13,171 nt of DNA from Methylococcaceae bacterium (GTDB taxonomy: Bacteria; Pseudomonadota; Gammaproteobacteria; Methylococcales; Methylomonadaceae): NCBI GenBank assembly GCA_030699345.1, contig JAUYMX010000506.1, positions 1-13,171 on the forward strand, given 5' to 3'. The position numbers and the translations under genes are program-made. Positions 6,595-13,171 of this stretch are shown piece after piece (position 1 is the first letter of the stretch; the number at the start of each line of letters is the position of its first letter). Below the pieces are notes generated by a model. That model made no database searches. It had not been told where the DNA came from and was given only the letters and a program-made list of their open reading frames with translations.

Positions 6595-7275
6595 TTATTT
6601 CTTTCTTTTATTAAGCTTTTCAACAGTTGCGGCAATAATTTCCTGTGGGTTTTTGGCTTTCAACTGAGCTTGTAACTCCGCTATCATTTTTGCGTTCTGC
6701 TCGATAATTTTCTTCATTTCCTCTTTTTCAGGATCTAGCTGTTGCCCATCGGATAGCTTATCTTGAATGAGCTTGGTGAGTTTTCGATTCATGGACTCTC
6801 CTTCATAAGCTTTTTTCACAGTTCCTTCATTGGTGCAAAAATGCTTTGCTGCATATTCAAAAGAAGACATTTTATTTCGGCTGCCGTTCAGTGAGTATTT
6901 GTCTTTATCCAAGCTTTTTAAAAAGTCGTAAATTTCCTTATCTCTTAAGGCATGGCTGGTTTTAGTTCCTTTTCCCCCTGTGATATTAAATACATTGTTA
7001 GCGTCCGCACCATTGGAAATCCAATTAAGTTGAGTAATTAGGTATTTATTCAACCCTGGTGGCAAGGGTAATCCGGCTTCAAGATATTTTAGTAGTCTTG
7101 CATTAACATCCTTCAGATAGGATTTATGCCCAGCCATCAATGCTAAGCATTCCATAACAAAAAGACCTTCATCTATTGTCGAATCAGGATGACCTTCTGC
7201 TTTTAGCTTTGCTTCATGTTTGTTTATTTGCACCCGGTAGTAAACTTCCGGGTCGTAGTAGATGTTTTTGGTCAT
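6595..7275 (-). CDS. Unrecognised 226-aa protein with HTH-like segment and coiled coil
   Basis: I do not recognise the family. The N-terminal half is helical and soluble (residues 1-100). Residues about 140-160 (MSSFEYAAKHFCTNEGTVKKAYEG) read like a helix-turn-helix. The C-terminus from about 180 is a charged coiled coil (EKEEMKKIIEQNAKMIAELQAQLKAK) ending in a basic KLNKRKK tail. A ribosome binding site GGAG lies four bases before the ATG. The gene stands alone between two noncoding gaps, with a predicted structured leader upstream, and precedes the replication operon in the same direction. A dimeric DNA-binding protein, such as a replication initiator or regulator, would fit, but that is inference. 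Confidence 0.75.
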   Translation of the reverse strand: MTKNIYYDPEVYYRVQINKHEAKLKAEGHPDSTIDEGLFVMECLALMAGHKSYLKDVNARLLKYLEAGLPLPPGLNKYLITQLNWISNGADANNVFNITGGKGTKTSHALRDKEIYDFLKSLDKDKYSLNGSRNKMSSFEYAAKHFCTNEGTVKKAYEGESMNRKLTKLIQDKLSDGQQLDPEKEEMKKIIEQNAKMIAELQAQLKAKNPQEIIAATVEKLNKRKK

Positions 7276-7313
7276 AACACTCCATCAAAGCGTAAGTCAT
7301 CCTGCAAGAAATC

Positions 7314-7369
7314 ACCGGAAATGTGGGAGGAATCCCACTTGTTGCTCCGTCGAGCTATCCGGTTTTTTT
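7314..7369. ncRNA. Three-way-junction structured element (leader or terminator)
   Basis: An outer 6-bp stem ACCGGA/TCCGGT (7314-7319 with 7358-7363) encloses two hairpins: GTGGGA-GGAA-TCCCAC (7323-7338) and GCTC-CGTC-GAGC (7344-7355). On the plus strand the outer stem runs straight into T7, like a terminator. On the minus strand it lies in the 5' leader of the 226-aa gene, about 40 bases before its start. No upstream plus-strand gene needs a terminator, so a leader structure or a small plus-strand RNA are the open choices. Confidence 0.4.
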
Positions 7370-7419
7370 AGCATATATAAATTACTTTATTGCGTTTTTA
7401 AATACTGACCACATTGTCG

Positions 7420-7433
7420 GTATCAGGTGATAC
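7420..7433. promoter_or_regulatory. Palindrome at the end of the toxin gene
   Basis: GTATCA-GG-TGATAC is a perfect inverted repeat covering the DUF5615 stop codon, in the gap upstream of the 226-aa gene. It could be an operator for that gene or chance; no partner copy was found. Confidence 0.25.
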
Positions 7434-7755
7434 GAATAAATGAAACCTCTTCATTTTGATAAAACTCAGTGATTACTTCTACTTTATTTCTCAGTAGCAG
7501 TTGAATTTGTCGGTTAGTACAGTTGCCGCGTTTTACCCAGATTACCTTGGGAGGGTGTCCGTATAAAATGCTTTTTTCGTAAAAGTCAGAGTCTTTGCTC
7601 ACGATCATAAAGCTATTTTCTTTAGCATAAAGCCAAACGTCATCATCCGAACCACCACCTAATCCAATTCGGTCTACGTGAGCGGAGTCGGGGAAAATAT
7701 CAGCCAAAGCTATCACCATTTTAGGCGACAAGTTTTCATCAAATAATAATTTCAT
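7423..7755 (-). CDS. DUF5615 PIN-like toxin
   Basis: A 110-aa protein of the DUF5615 family, small PIN-like nucleases paired with DUF433 antitoxins. The family signature is clear: LLFDENLSPK with Asp6 at the first strand, then GxGGGSDDDVWLYA with acidic residues 37-39, then IVSKDSDF with Asp55 and Asp57. The acidic set is intact, so a metal-dependent RNase activity is plausible; RNA target is unknown. Its ATG overlaps the stop of the DUF433 gene by four bases, the order antitoxin-then-toxin expected for this pair. Confidence 0.9.
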   Translation of the reverse strand: MKLLFDENLSPKMVIALADIFPDSAHVDRIGLGGGSDDDVWLYAKENSFMIVSKDSDFYEKSILYGHPPKVIWVKRGNCTNRQIQLLLRNKVEVITEFYQNEEVSFIRIT

Positions 7756-7982
7756 CCGGCAATAACGCGGGTGTGCCGCTCTCTATCAGCGGCATAGGCA
7801 AAACATGCTCTCACATCATCTTGAGTTAAATAGTCGTAGTCCTCTAAAACTTCTTGTTCGGTCATGCCAGATGCAAAGCAATCAAGAATGTCATCGACAG
7901 TAATACGTAAACCTCTAATACAAGGTTTTCCGCTACGCTTGCCGGGTTCAATGGTAATAATATTATGGTAATCAATGCTCAT
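7752..7982 (-). CDS. DUF433 antitoxin
   Basis: A 76-aa DUF433 protein. The family core is plain: ITIEPGKRSGKPCIRGLRITVDDILDCFASGMTEQEVLEDY, followed by LTQDDVRACFAYAADRE. DUF433 proteins have a helix-turn-helix and act as antitoxin and likely autorepressor of the linked toxin. It begins seven bases after the integrase stop, so the pair is probably co-transcribed with the integrase or has a promoter inside that gene. Such a pair would select against loss of the element. Confidence 0.92.
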   Translation of the reverse strand: MSIDYHNIITIEPGKRSGKPCIRGLRITVDDILDCFASGMTEQEVLEDYDYLTQDDVRACFAYAADRERHTRVIAG

Positions 7983-7989
7983 GTTTTTC

Positions 7990-9201
7990 TCACTTGCTAG
8001 CAGTTTTTAGATTAATGACGTTTTCGCCCTCAGGTGTGGCGCGATCCTGAATAAAACCGGCTATCCGATCAATGGCCTGTTTGAGCGTGTTGGATTCAGT
8101 GCGGATATAACCGCCGGTCACATTATTATCGGTTATGTGATTCAACAGTTTTTTAATGATTGTTTCAGGCAGTAGCGAGGCTTCGGCAATGGTTGCAAAG
8201 GTCCGCCTTAAATCGTGACTGCTGAATTCGATACCTGTTTTTAAAGTAACCTGATCTAAGGGCCAACGAGGAATCGCCATAACACCAGCGGCATTGTCGC
8301 CAGGGAAAACAAAAGTATTACCGCCGGTCAAATCTTGCAGATTTCGTAAGTAGGGCTTCAATTGCATAGGAATGTAGGTCGTAAAATCGCTGTGATTCTT
8401 GGTGTCCATAACGGTGAGAGTGTCGTTCTTGAAGTCTACGTTTTTCCATTCCAGGTGTAGTGCTTCATTGGCTCTCAATCCGGTATAGAGCAACAACAAA
8501 AGATAAGTTTTTGCTTTAGCGTTTGTAAGCCCAAGAACTGCTCCATACCACTCATGCAATTTGTCGGCAGGGATAATACGACTTTTGCGGGTTGGCTTGC
8601 TCCATAGGTCAAGTTCTGCTTTTTTGAGTACGTCGGTCGGGCTTTCGTCAATGATCTTTAATGCCATAGCGGAGTTCATCAAAAGGCGTAATATCCGCAT
8701 CTTATTATCTTTGGACGTGCTGCTACCGGGCAAGGTCTTGTGACGCTTCGCCACCATTTCACGCGTGATTGCATTTACGGGCTTATCCAGCCAATCGGGG
8801 AAACCTTCATTAAGTTTTTTCTGATAGTCGGCTGCGGTGCCTGGGCTTAGCTTTAAACCTTTCTGTTCAATGTATCGGGTCATCAATTCGGCTAAGGTCA
8901 TCTGCTTTAATTTCAATCTGCGCTTTTCTTCTGCGGGATTAATACCGTTAACCAAATTGGTTAATGCTTCCCTTGCCTTTTTTTGTGCGGTATCCACTGA
9001 TATATCAGAACATTTGCCCAGCGTGACGCGCTGAACTTTTCCGGCTGCGTCTTTTTTGAGAACAACAAATGATTTATTACCTGTACTGCTAACACGGCAC
9101 GTCAATTTAGGCTCTTTGGTGTCGTAATAGTCAATACGACCCTTATCAGGAATAGGCAGTTTTTTAATTCTATCTTGAGTGAATGTAATCTTCTCGGTCA
9201 T
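7990..9201 (-). CDS. int: P4-type tyrosine integrase
   Basis: A 403-aa integrase with the usual P4-family order. The N-terminal DUF4102 domain (about 1-90, with YYDTKEPKLTCRVSSTGNKSF) is followed by a SAM-like core-binding domain (about 100-190) and the catalytic domain. All active-site residues are present: Arg243 (TGLRANEA), Lys268 (DTKNH), His329 and Arg332 (SSHDLRRTF), His355 (LLNH) and the nucleophile Tyr365 (GGYIR). The ATG is preceded by GAGGA at about 9 bases. It reads away from the right attachment site. It should cut and rejoin within the anticodon region of tRNA-Leu. Two GTTGACC words, possible arm sites, lie in its upstream region, so it may repress its own transcription. Confidence 0.96.
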   Translation of the reverse strand: MTEKITFTQDRIKKLPIPDKGRIDYYDTKEPKLTCRVSSTGNKSFVVLKKDAAGKVQRVTLGKCSDISVDTAQKKAREALTNLVNGINPAEEKRRLKLKQMTLAELMTRYIEQKGLKLSPGTAADYQKKLNEGFPDWLDKPVNAITREMVAKRHKTLPGSSTSKDNKMRILRLLMNSAMALKIIDESPTDVLKKAELDLWSKPTRKSRIIPADKLHEWYGAVLGLTNAKAKTYLLLLLYTGLRANEALHLEWKNVDFKNDTLTVMDTKNHSDFTTYIPMQLKPYLRNLQDLTGGNTFVFPGDNAAGVMAIPRWPLDQVTLKTGIEFSSHDLRRTFATIAEASLLPETIIKKLLNHITDNNVTGGYIRTESNTLKQAIDRIAGFIQDRATPEGENVINLKTASK

Positions 9202-9267
9202 TTTAAATAATCCTCAGTGCTGATTTAAACTCGGGGTTGGGTTCGTCCCCTGTATAAAGCTAAAGTT

Positions 9268-9294
9268 CGGGTCAACCCCGGGTCAACTTTGAAA
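9268..9294 (+). promoter_or_regulatory. Putative integrase arm-type binding sites, right end
   Basis: This 27-bp block has two GGTCAAC heptamers (9270-9276 and 9282-9288 region) spaced 12 bp and agrees at 25 of 27 positions with 195-221, in the same orientation. It lies between the integrase start and the right att repeat. Read on the minus strand, its TTGACC words could also serve as a -35 element, though no -10 box sits at the right distance. Confidence 0.5.
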
Positions 9295-9416
9295 CGCTGT
9301 TTTGAGTATATTACAGTAATCTTAAGGAATGTGAAGAATGGTTTATTTATTAGTTAAAACAATTGGTTATATTGATATTCTTAGGTAGCGCGTGGTCTGC
9401 AAGAATCATGTGTCGG

Positions 9417-9477
9417 GGGACTTAAAATCCCTCGTTCGTAAGGACGTGCCGGTTCGACTCCGGCCCGAGGCACCATA
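9417..9477 (+). repeat. Right attachment site with tRNA-Leu 3' remnant
   Basis: Sixty-one bases identical to 81-141. Bases 9417-9475 are the 3' 59 bases of tRNA-Leu(UAA), from the anticodon stem to CCA, without the 5' half, D arm or promoter, so this is not a tRNA gene. It is the original chromosomal 3' end of the tRNA displaced by the element. Confidence 0.93.
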
Positions 9478-9483
9478 AAAAAT

Positions 9484-9515
9484 AAGGGCTTAGGTTTTTA
9501 ACCAAGCCCTTTTTT
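9484..9515 (+). terminator. Original tRNA-Leu terminator (displaced)
   Basis: AAGGGCTT (9484-9491) pairs perfectly with AAGCCCTT (9504-9511), with bulged A9492 and an apical GGTT/AACC stem over a TTT loop, then T5. It follows the tRNA remnant at the same place as the left terminator follows the intact gene. It is probably the terminator the gene used before this insertion. Confidence 0.75.
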
Positions 9516-9635
9516 ATTGCCTGAAATTTTACCGGTTACCCAGAGTAAACTTGTCAGCAATATTTTTTAGGCAGTAAGCAATTACCTTATCCCAACATTT
9601 GTGTTTCTATGCTTTAACGGCGTAAAGGATTAACC

Positions 9636-11513
9636 ATGGCCGATAACTACGACGACTACAGCCGCGAAGAACTGCTTCGTGAATTGCGCTTGCGCGACCG
9701 GCGGCCTCGCTTTGGCTTGGTGTGGGAGCGCAAAGAGATCGAGCACGAAAAAGCGGTGAATGAGGATTTTGTCGCGTTGGATTTTGATCCCACCTTGTCC
9801 TGTGGCGAAGCGCCCTACCGCAACCTGATTATCGAAGGCGATAACTTCGACGCCTTGCGCTATCTGCGCATGACTCATGCCGGTAAGATCAAATGCATTT
9901 ACATCGACCCGCCTTACAACACCGGCAATCGCGATTTTATCTACAACGACCGCTTTGTTGACAAGGAAGATGCTTATAGGCATTCCAAGTGGCTGGAGTT
10001 TATGTATCGGCGCTTGCAGTTGGCAAAGGATTTATTGGCCGAGGATGGGGTGATCTTTGTTTCAATTGATGATAACGAGGTTTTTAATCTTGCGCCTTTG
10101 ATGAATCAGGTGTTCGGGGAGCGTAATTTTATTGCCACAGTCATTTGGCAAAAGGTTTTTTCACCTAAAAACACTGCCATGCACTTTTCAGACGATCACG
10201 AATATGTGTTGGTTTATGCGATCAATCACGATGTTTGGCGACCCAACGCTATACCAAGATCGGAAGCGCAAGATAAAGCATATAAAAATCCAGATAAAGA
10301 TTCTCGAGGAGCTTGGACATCAGGTGATTGATCTGCAAGAAATTTTTATAGCGAAGGCACATATCCCATTACGTGTCCTTCGGGGAGAATCATAAGTGGT
10401 CCGCCTCCAGGCAATTATTGGCGTTTTTCTAAGAAGCGACTAGAGGAACTTAATGCAGATGATCGAATTTGGTGGGGAAAAGATGGAAATGGAGTTCCTC
10501 GCTTAAAACGTTTTCTTACAGATGTTAAACAAGGCGTGGTCCCTCAAACTCTTTGGAAATATGAAGAAGTTGGTCATACGCAGGATGCTAAGAAGGAAGT
10601 GCAGGAAGTCATGCAGTTTGAAGATACCGCTTCCGTATTTTCTACACCAAAACCAATTCGCTTGATCGAACGCATTCTCCGCATTGCCACTAAACCCGAC
10701 GACATCGTGCTGGATTTTTTCGCAGGTAGCGGCACCACGGCCCACGCGGTGATGAAACTCAACGCCGAAGATGGCGGCAACCGGCGTTTTATTTTGGTGT
10801 CCAGCACCGAGGCGACTGAAGAGCAAATCCCCCCCAACCCCCCTTTTACAAAGGGGGGAGTAGATAGTGTTGTTGAAAAAGTGGGAGCAAATAGCGTTAT
10901 TGCAAATAACGAAGCAGATGACGCGATTACAAAAGGAAAAACACATAATCCTGACGCCAATGAAGAAACAAAAACACCCCCCTTTGAAAAAGGCGACTGC
11001 ATGGATGCAGGAGGTAGAGCAACGCCGGGAGCGGTTGCCGGGGGGCAGGGGGGATTTTCAAATAAAAACCTGTGCCGCGATGTCTGCGCTGAACGAGTAA
11101 GACGCGTGATACAAGGCTACACGAATAAAAAAGGCGAAGTCGTTGCAGGTTTGGGCGGTGGCTTTGCTTATCTGCGCACTCACCGTCTGCCCGCCGAAAC
11201 CCTGTTCAGCAGCATTCAACATGAAGCCATTTGGACTGCCTTGCAGTTGATTCATGCGGAAAGCTTATCGCCGTTTGTGACCGAGGCGCTGATTCAGCAA
11301 GCTGACTTGGAAAACAGCACGGTTTTATATCTGCCAAAGATTAACGACGCAGTTTTACAGGCGCTAAATGCTGTGCTTGTCGGCGCGTCGACACTGGTTG
11401 TTTATGCCTGGCAGCCGGGTTTGTTGCGGCAACATTTTGATGATGCTCGTTTGAGCTTTTTGCCGATTCCGCAGTTTCTGGTGGATCGTTTCGGCACAGG
11501 GAGTAAGGCATGA
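9636..11513 (+). pseudogene. mod: Type III DNA methyltransferase (Mod), broken by a TGA codon
   Basis: The open frame encodes a beta-class adenine-N6 methyltransferase, the specificity and modification subunit of a Type III system. The order is motif IV DPPY (residues 91-94, in YIDPPYNTGN), target-recognition region, then motif I DFFAGSG (about 360-366). AAGGA precedes the ATG by about 7 bases. At 10329-10331 a TGA replaces the residue expected after SGD (family reading GDLSARN), and the same frame resumes at once with SARNFYSEGTYPITCPSG and runs to 11513. It is therefore a single nonsense mutation, not a frameshift. Residues about 397-475 are an in-frame GC-rich insertion between TEATEEQ and NKNLCRDVC, absent from usual Mod proteins. 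The stop overlaps the res start (ATGA). The truncated 231-aa product lacks motif I, so it cannot methylate. Confidence 0.88.
10825..11058. repeat. In-frame palindromic (MITE-like) insertion in mod
   Basis: The ends are inverted: AAATCCCCCC...CCCCCC on the left and GGGGGG...GGGGGGATTT on the right (10825-10843 against 11040-11057). Inside is a perfect hairpin CCCCCCTTT-TAC-AAAGGGGGG (10838-10858), a weaker copy at 10977-10992, and a GCAAC/GTTGC hairpin. Its length keeps the mod frame open and yields peptides such as NPPFTKGG and GGQGGF, known from small dispersed palindromic repeats of several bacteria. No transposase is encoded, so it would be mobilised in trans. Confidence 0.7.
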
Positions 11514-13171
11514 GTGTTGCACCCAAAGGGTATCAGAGCGATGCAGTGAAAAACGCGCTGGAGATTTTCCGTTATGCGGAAAACCAGTTACAGCAAGTTG
11601 ACGACGTTACGAGCGAACGAGCTATCAGCGCTTTTAACGGTTGCGTGTTATTAGAGGCGCCAACCGGTGCCGGTAAAACCTTAATGGCTGGCTTGATTGC
11701 CGAAAGCTTTGCCCGGCCTGATCATCGCGATAATGCCAAGATTGTTTGGTTTTGGTTTACCCCGTTTGCAGGTTTGGTCGAGCAAGCCAAAAGCGCGTTA
11801 AAGCGAGATTTTAACGGGCTGAAAATTCGCGATTTGAGTTGTGATCGTAAAAGTTATTCGGCCAGTAGCGGCGATGTGTTTGTCACTACTTGGGCATCGG
11901 TTGCCGCCCGTAATGCGGAAACCCGCAAGTTGCGCAGCAGTGGTGATTTGTCATTGTCGCTGGATGAGTTTATCCCCGAATTGCGCGAGGCCGGGTTTAG
12001 GATTGGTGTGGTGGTGGATGAGGCGCACCATAGTTTTACCAAGGCCACGGAAACGGTCAATTTTTATCGGGAAGTGATGCGGCCGGAATTTTCCTTGCTG
12101 ATTACCGCTACGCCGGATGATGCCGATGTCGAGAAATTCAAAAAAGCTGCTGGCTTGCAATGGTGCATCGCATTCAGGTATCCCGGCAAAATGCCGTCGA
12201 TGCGGGTTTGATTAAAGAGGCGGTAAAGTCGATTGCCTATCTGGTGCCGGACGATCAAAAAGAGCTGGTCGATTTGTCGGCAACAGCGCTGGAAGATGGC
12301 TGGCGCACGCATCAAGCCATCAAAGCACAATTGTCTGAAGCTAACGTCCGCTTAACGCCGTTGATGCTGGTGCAAGTCGGTAATACCGGCAAAGCGGGCG
12401 AGACTGCCATTGCAGAAACCAAACAGCGCTTGCTGAACTTGGGCGTGCCGGAAGACGCGATTGCCTGGTACACCGCCGATGACCCTAACGATGATTTACT
12501 GGCGGTGGCGCGCGATGAAAGCAAGGAAGTATTGATTTTTAAAGTCGCGGCCGCGTTGGGCTTTGATGCGCCGCGCGCCTTTACGTTGGTGTCGTTACGC
12601 GGCACTAAAAGCACCGATTTCGGTATTCAAGTCGTCGGACGTATTTTGCGGGTGCCTCCGCGATTGCAGCCGATGGCGATTAGTAAAACCTTGCCGGAGG
12701 TGTTGCGCTTTGGGTATGTATTTTTAGCTGACTCGGAAAGTCAGGGCGGCTTGATTGGCGCGGGTGCGAAAATCAACGCGATTGCCACACAGATGTCGGA
12801 AATTACACCTTATACGATGGTCGTAAAAGTCGGCGGCCAGACTGAAGTGCAGGTTGCCGTTAATGGGCAAACCTCGTTATTACCGCAAGCTTATATTGCA
12901 CCGGTTTGGCAACCGGCAGACGCCGGAAGCGCTAACGCCGGAAGCGCTAATGACCAGTCGCAAATTTCTTATTTGTCAGGTTCAACCTTACCTATTCTTG
13001 AGGATTGGTTGATGCCGCAAATAGCGCCGCATGTTAATGAACCAGGCCAACCGGCGCTTTATCGTCCCGTGTTGGTTGGGAATAGCCGTTTTCAATTGCG
13101 CGAAGGCTTGCCGAATCGTTTTACAACCGAACGCTTGCCGCTCAGTACCGATGAGCTGGTGCAATGTATCG
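11510..13171 (+). pseudogene. res: Type III restriction subunit (Res) with frameshift, partial
   Basis: This is an SF2 helicase/ATPase of Type III restriction, starting at the ATG that overlaps the mod stop. Walker A is APTGAGKT (residues about 49-56), motif II is DEAH (VVVDEAHH), motif III is ITATP. After AAGL near 12157 the frame shifts: the reading ends at 12211, while one base off (from ATG 12160) the protein continues as MVHRIQVSRQNAVDAGLI and runs open to the window end. This part includes the motif VI reading VVGRILRVPPR. One missing base near 12155-12160 explains it. The C-terminal endonuclease domain lies beyond the window. With mod also broken, the system is inactive as sequenced. 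Confidence 0.88.
12922..12951 (+). repeat. 15-bp tandem duplication in res
   Basis: Two adjacent copies, GCCGGAAGCGCTAAC and GCCGGAAGCGCTAAT, differ only in the last base and encode AGSANAGSAN. The duplication keeps the frame and probably lies in a surface linker. Confidence 0.85.

Larger units (their letters stand above)
81..9477. mobile_element. Integrative element in tRNA-Leu(UAA), about 9.3 kb
   Basis: The element is delimited by the perfect 61-bp direct repeat at 81-141 and 9417-9477. It contains a tyrosine integrase at the right end, an AlpA-like regulator, a Toprim primase-like protein, a P-loop ATPase, a toxin-antitoxin pair, small unknown genes and one secreted-protein cargo gene. 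No capsid, portal, tail, recognisable terminase or transfer gene is visible, so it would need a helper for transfer between cells, or it moves only within a replicating lineage. One unit (repeat to repeat) is 9336 bp. The intact tRNA on one side and only a 59-base tRNA remnant on the other show the polarity of insertion. Confidence 0.88.

Noticed and set aside
9417..9475. Second tRNA-Leu gene
   Set aside because: Only the 3' 59 bases are present; the 5' acceptor strand, D arm and promoter are missing, so it is an att remnant.
9630..9983. Minus-strand open frame of 117 aa opposite mod
   Set aside because: It lies fully antisense to a clear methyltransferase with DPPY motif and has no family signature.
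10329..10331. TGA in mod recoded as selenocysteine or tryptophan
   Set aside because: The family residue here is leucine, one base away from TGA, no selenocysteine element is apparent, and other genes in the window use TGA as a normal stop.
12140..12160. Programmed -1 frameshift at A6 (12140-12145) in res
   Set aside because: The shift has the right sign, but AAGL after the A run still fits the family in the original frame, so the change occurs later, near 12157. A simple one-base deletion explains it and no stimulatory structure is seen.
1..13171. CRISPR array
   Set aside because: No regularly spaced repeats with unique spacers; the only short tandem units are the 9-bp words and the 15-bp duplication.

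Overview
This 13.2 kb window looks like chromosome from a gammaproteobacterium of the methanotroph type (Methylomonas/Methylobacter-like). The host call is inferred from a PEP-CTERM sorting signal of the PxPAxxWLFGS type, moderate G+C and Proteobacteria-like mobile genes; nothing here is a species marker.

Layout. (1) 53-139: an intact tRNA-Leu(UAA) gene with its promoter and terminator. (2) 81-9477: an integrative element inserted in the 3' half of that tRNA gene. It is bounded by a perfect 61-bp direct repeat (81-141 and 9417-9477), and a P4-type tyrosine integrase gene (7990-9201, minus) sits just inside the right end. Reading inward from the right end there follow a DUF433/DUF5615 toxin-antitoxin pair, an unrecognised 226-aa gene with a structured leader, and a tightly coupled eight-gene minus-strand operon (6390 down to 1976): AlpA-like regulator, a 60-aa protein, Toprim primase-like protein, P-loop ATPase, a TubC-docking-like/Cys-cluster protein and three small proteins. 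A plus-strand cargo gene (697-1909) encodes a secreted HAF-repeat PEP-CTERM protein. (3) 9477-13171: flanking chromosome or an older island, with the tRNA gene's second terminator and a Type III restriction-modification mod-res pair in which both genes are broken.

How it fits together. The integrase, AlpA-like factor and Toprim/ATPase pair make a self-contained integrate-excise-replicate module. No capsid, portal, tail, recognisable terminase or conjugation genes are visible, so the element resembles a phage satellite or a small non-conjugative integrative element. The TA pair behind the integrase probably stabilises it. The PEP-CTERM cargo would need a chromosomal exosortase, which is not in this window.

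Most notable: a G9 homopolymer that frameshifts the cargo gene (a phase-variation candidate); a 61-bp inverted repeat carrying 9-bp iteron-like units at both ends of the ATPase gene and within its reading frame; tandem GGTCAAC arm-type sites near both element ends; tRNA terminators on both sides sharing one architecture with compensatory changes, which suggests stacked integrations; a three-way-junction leader; and an in-frame palindromic insertion in mod, next to a separate nonsense mutation in mod and a frameshift in res.
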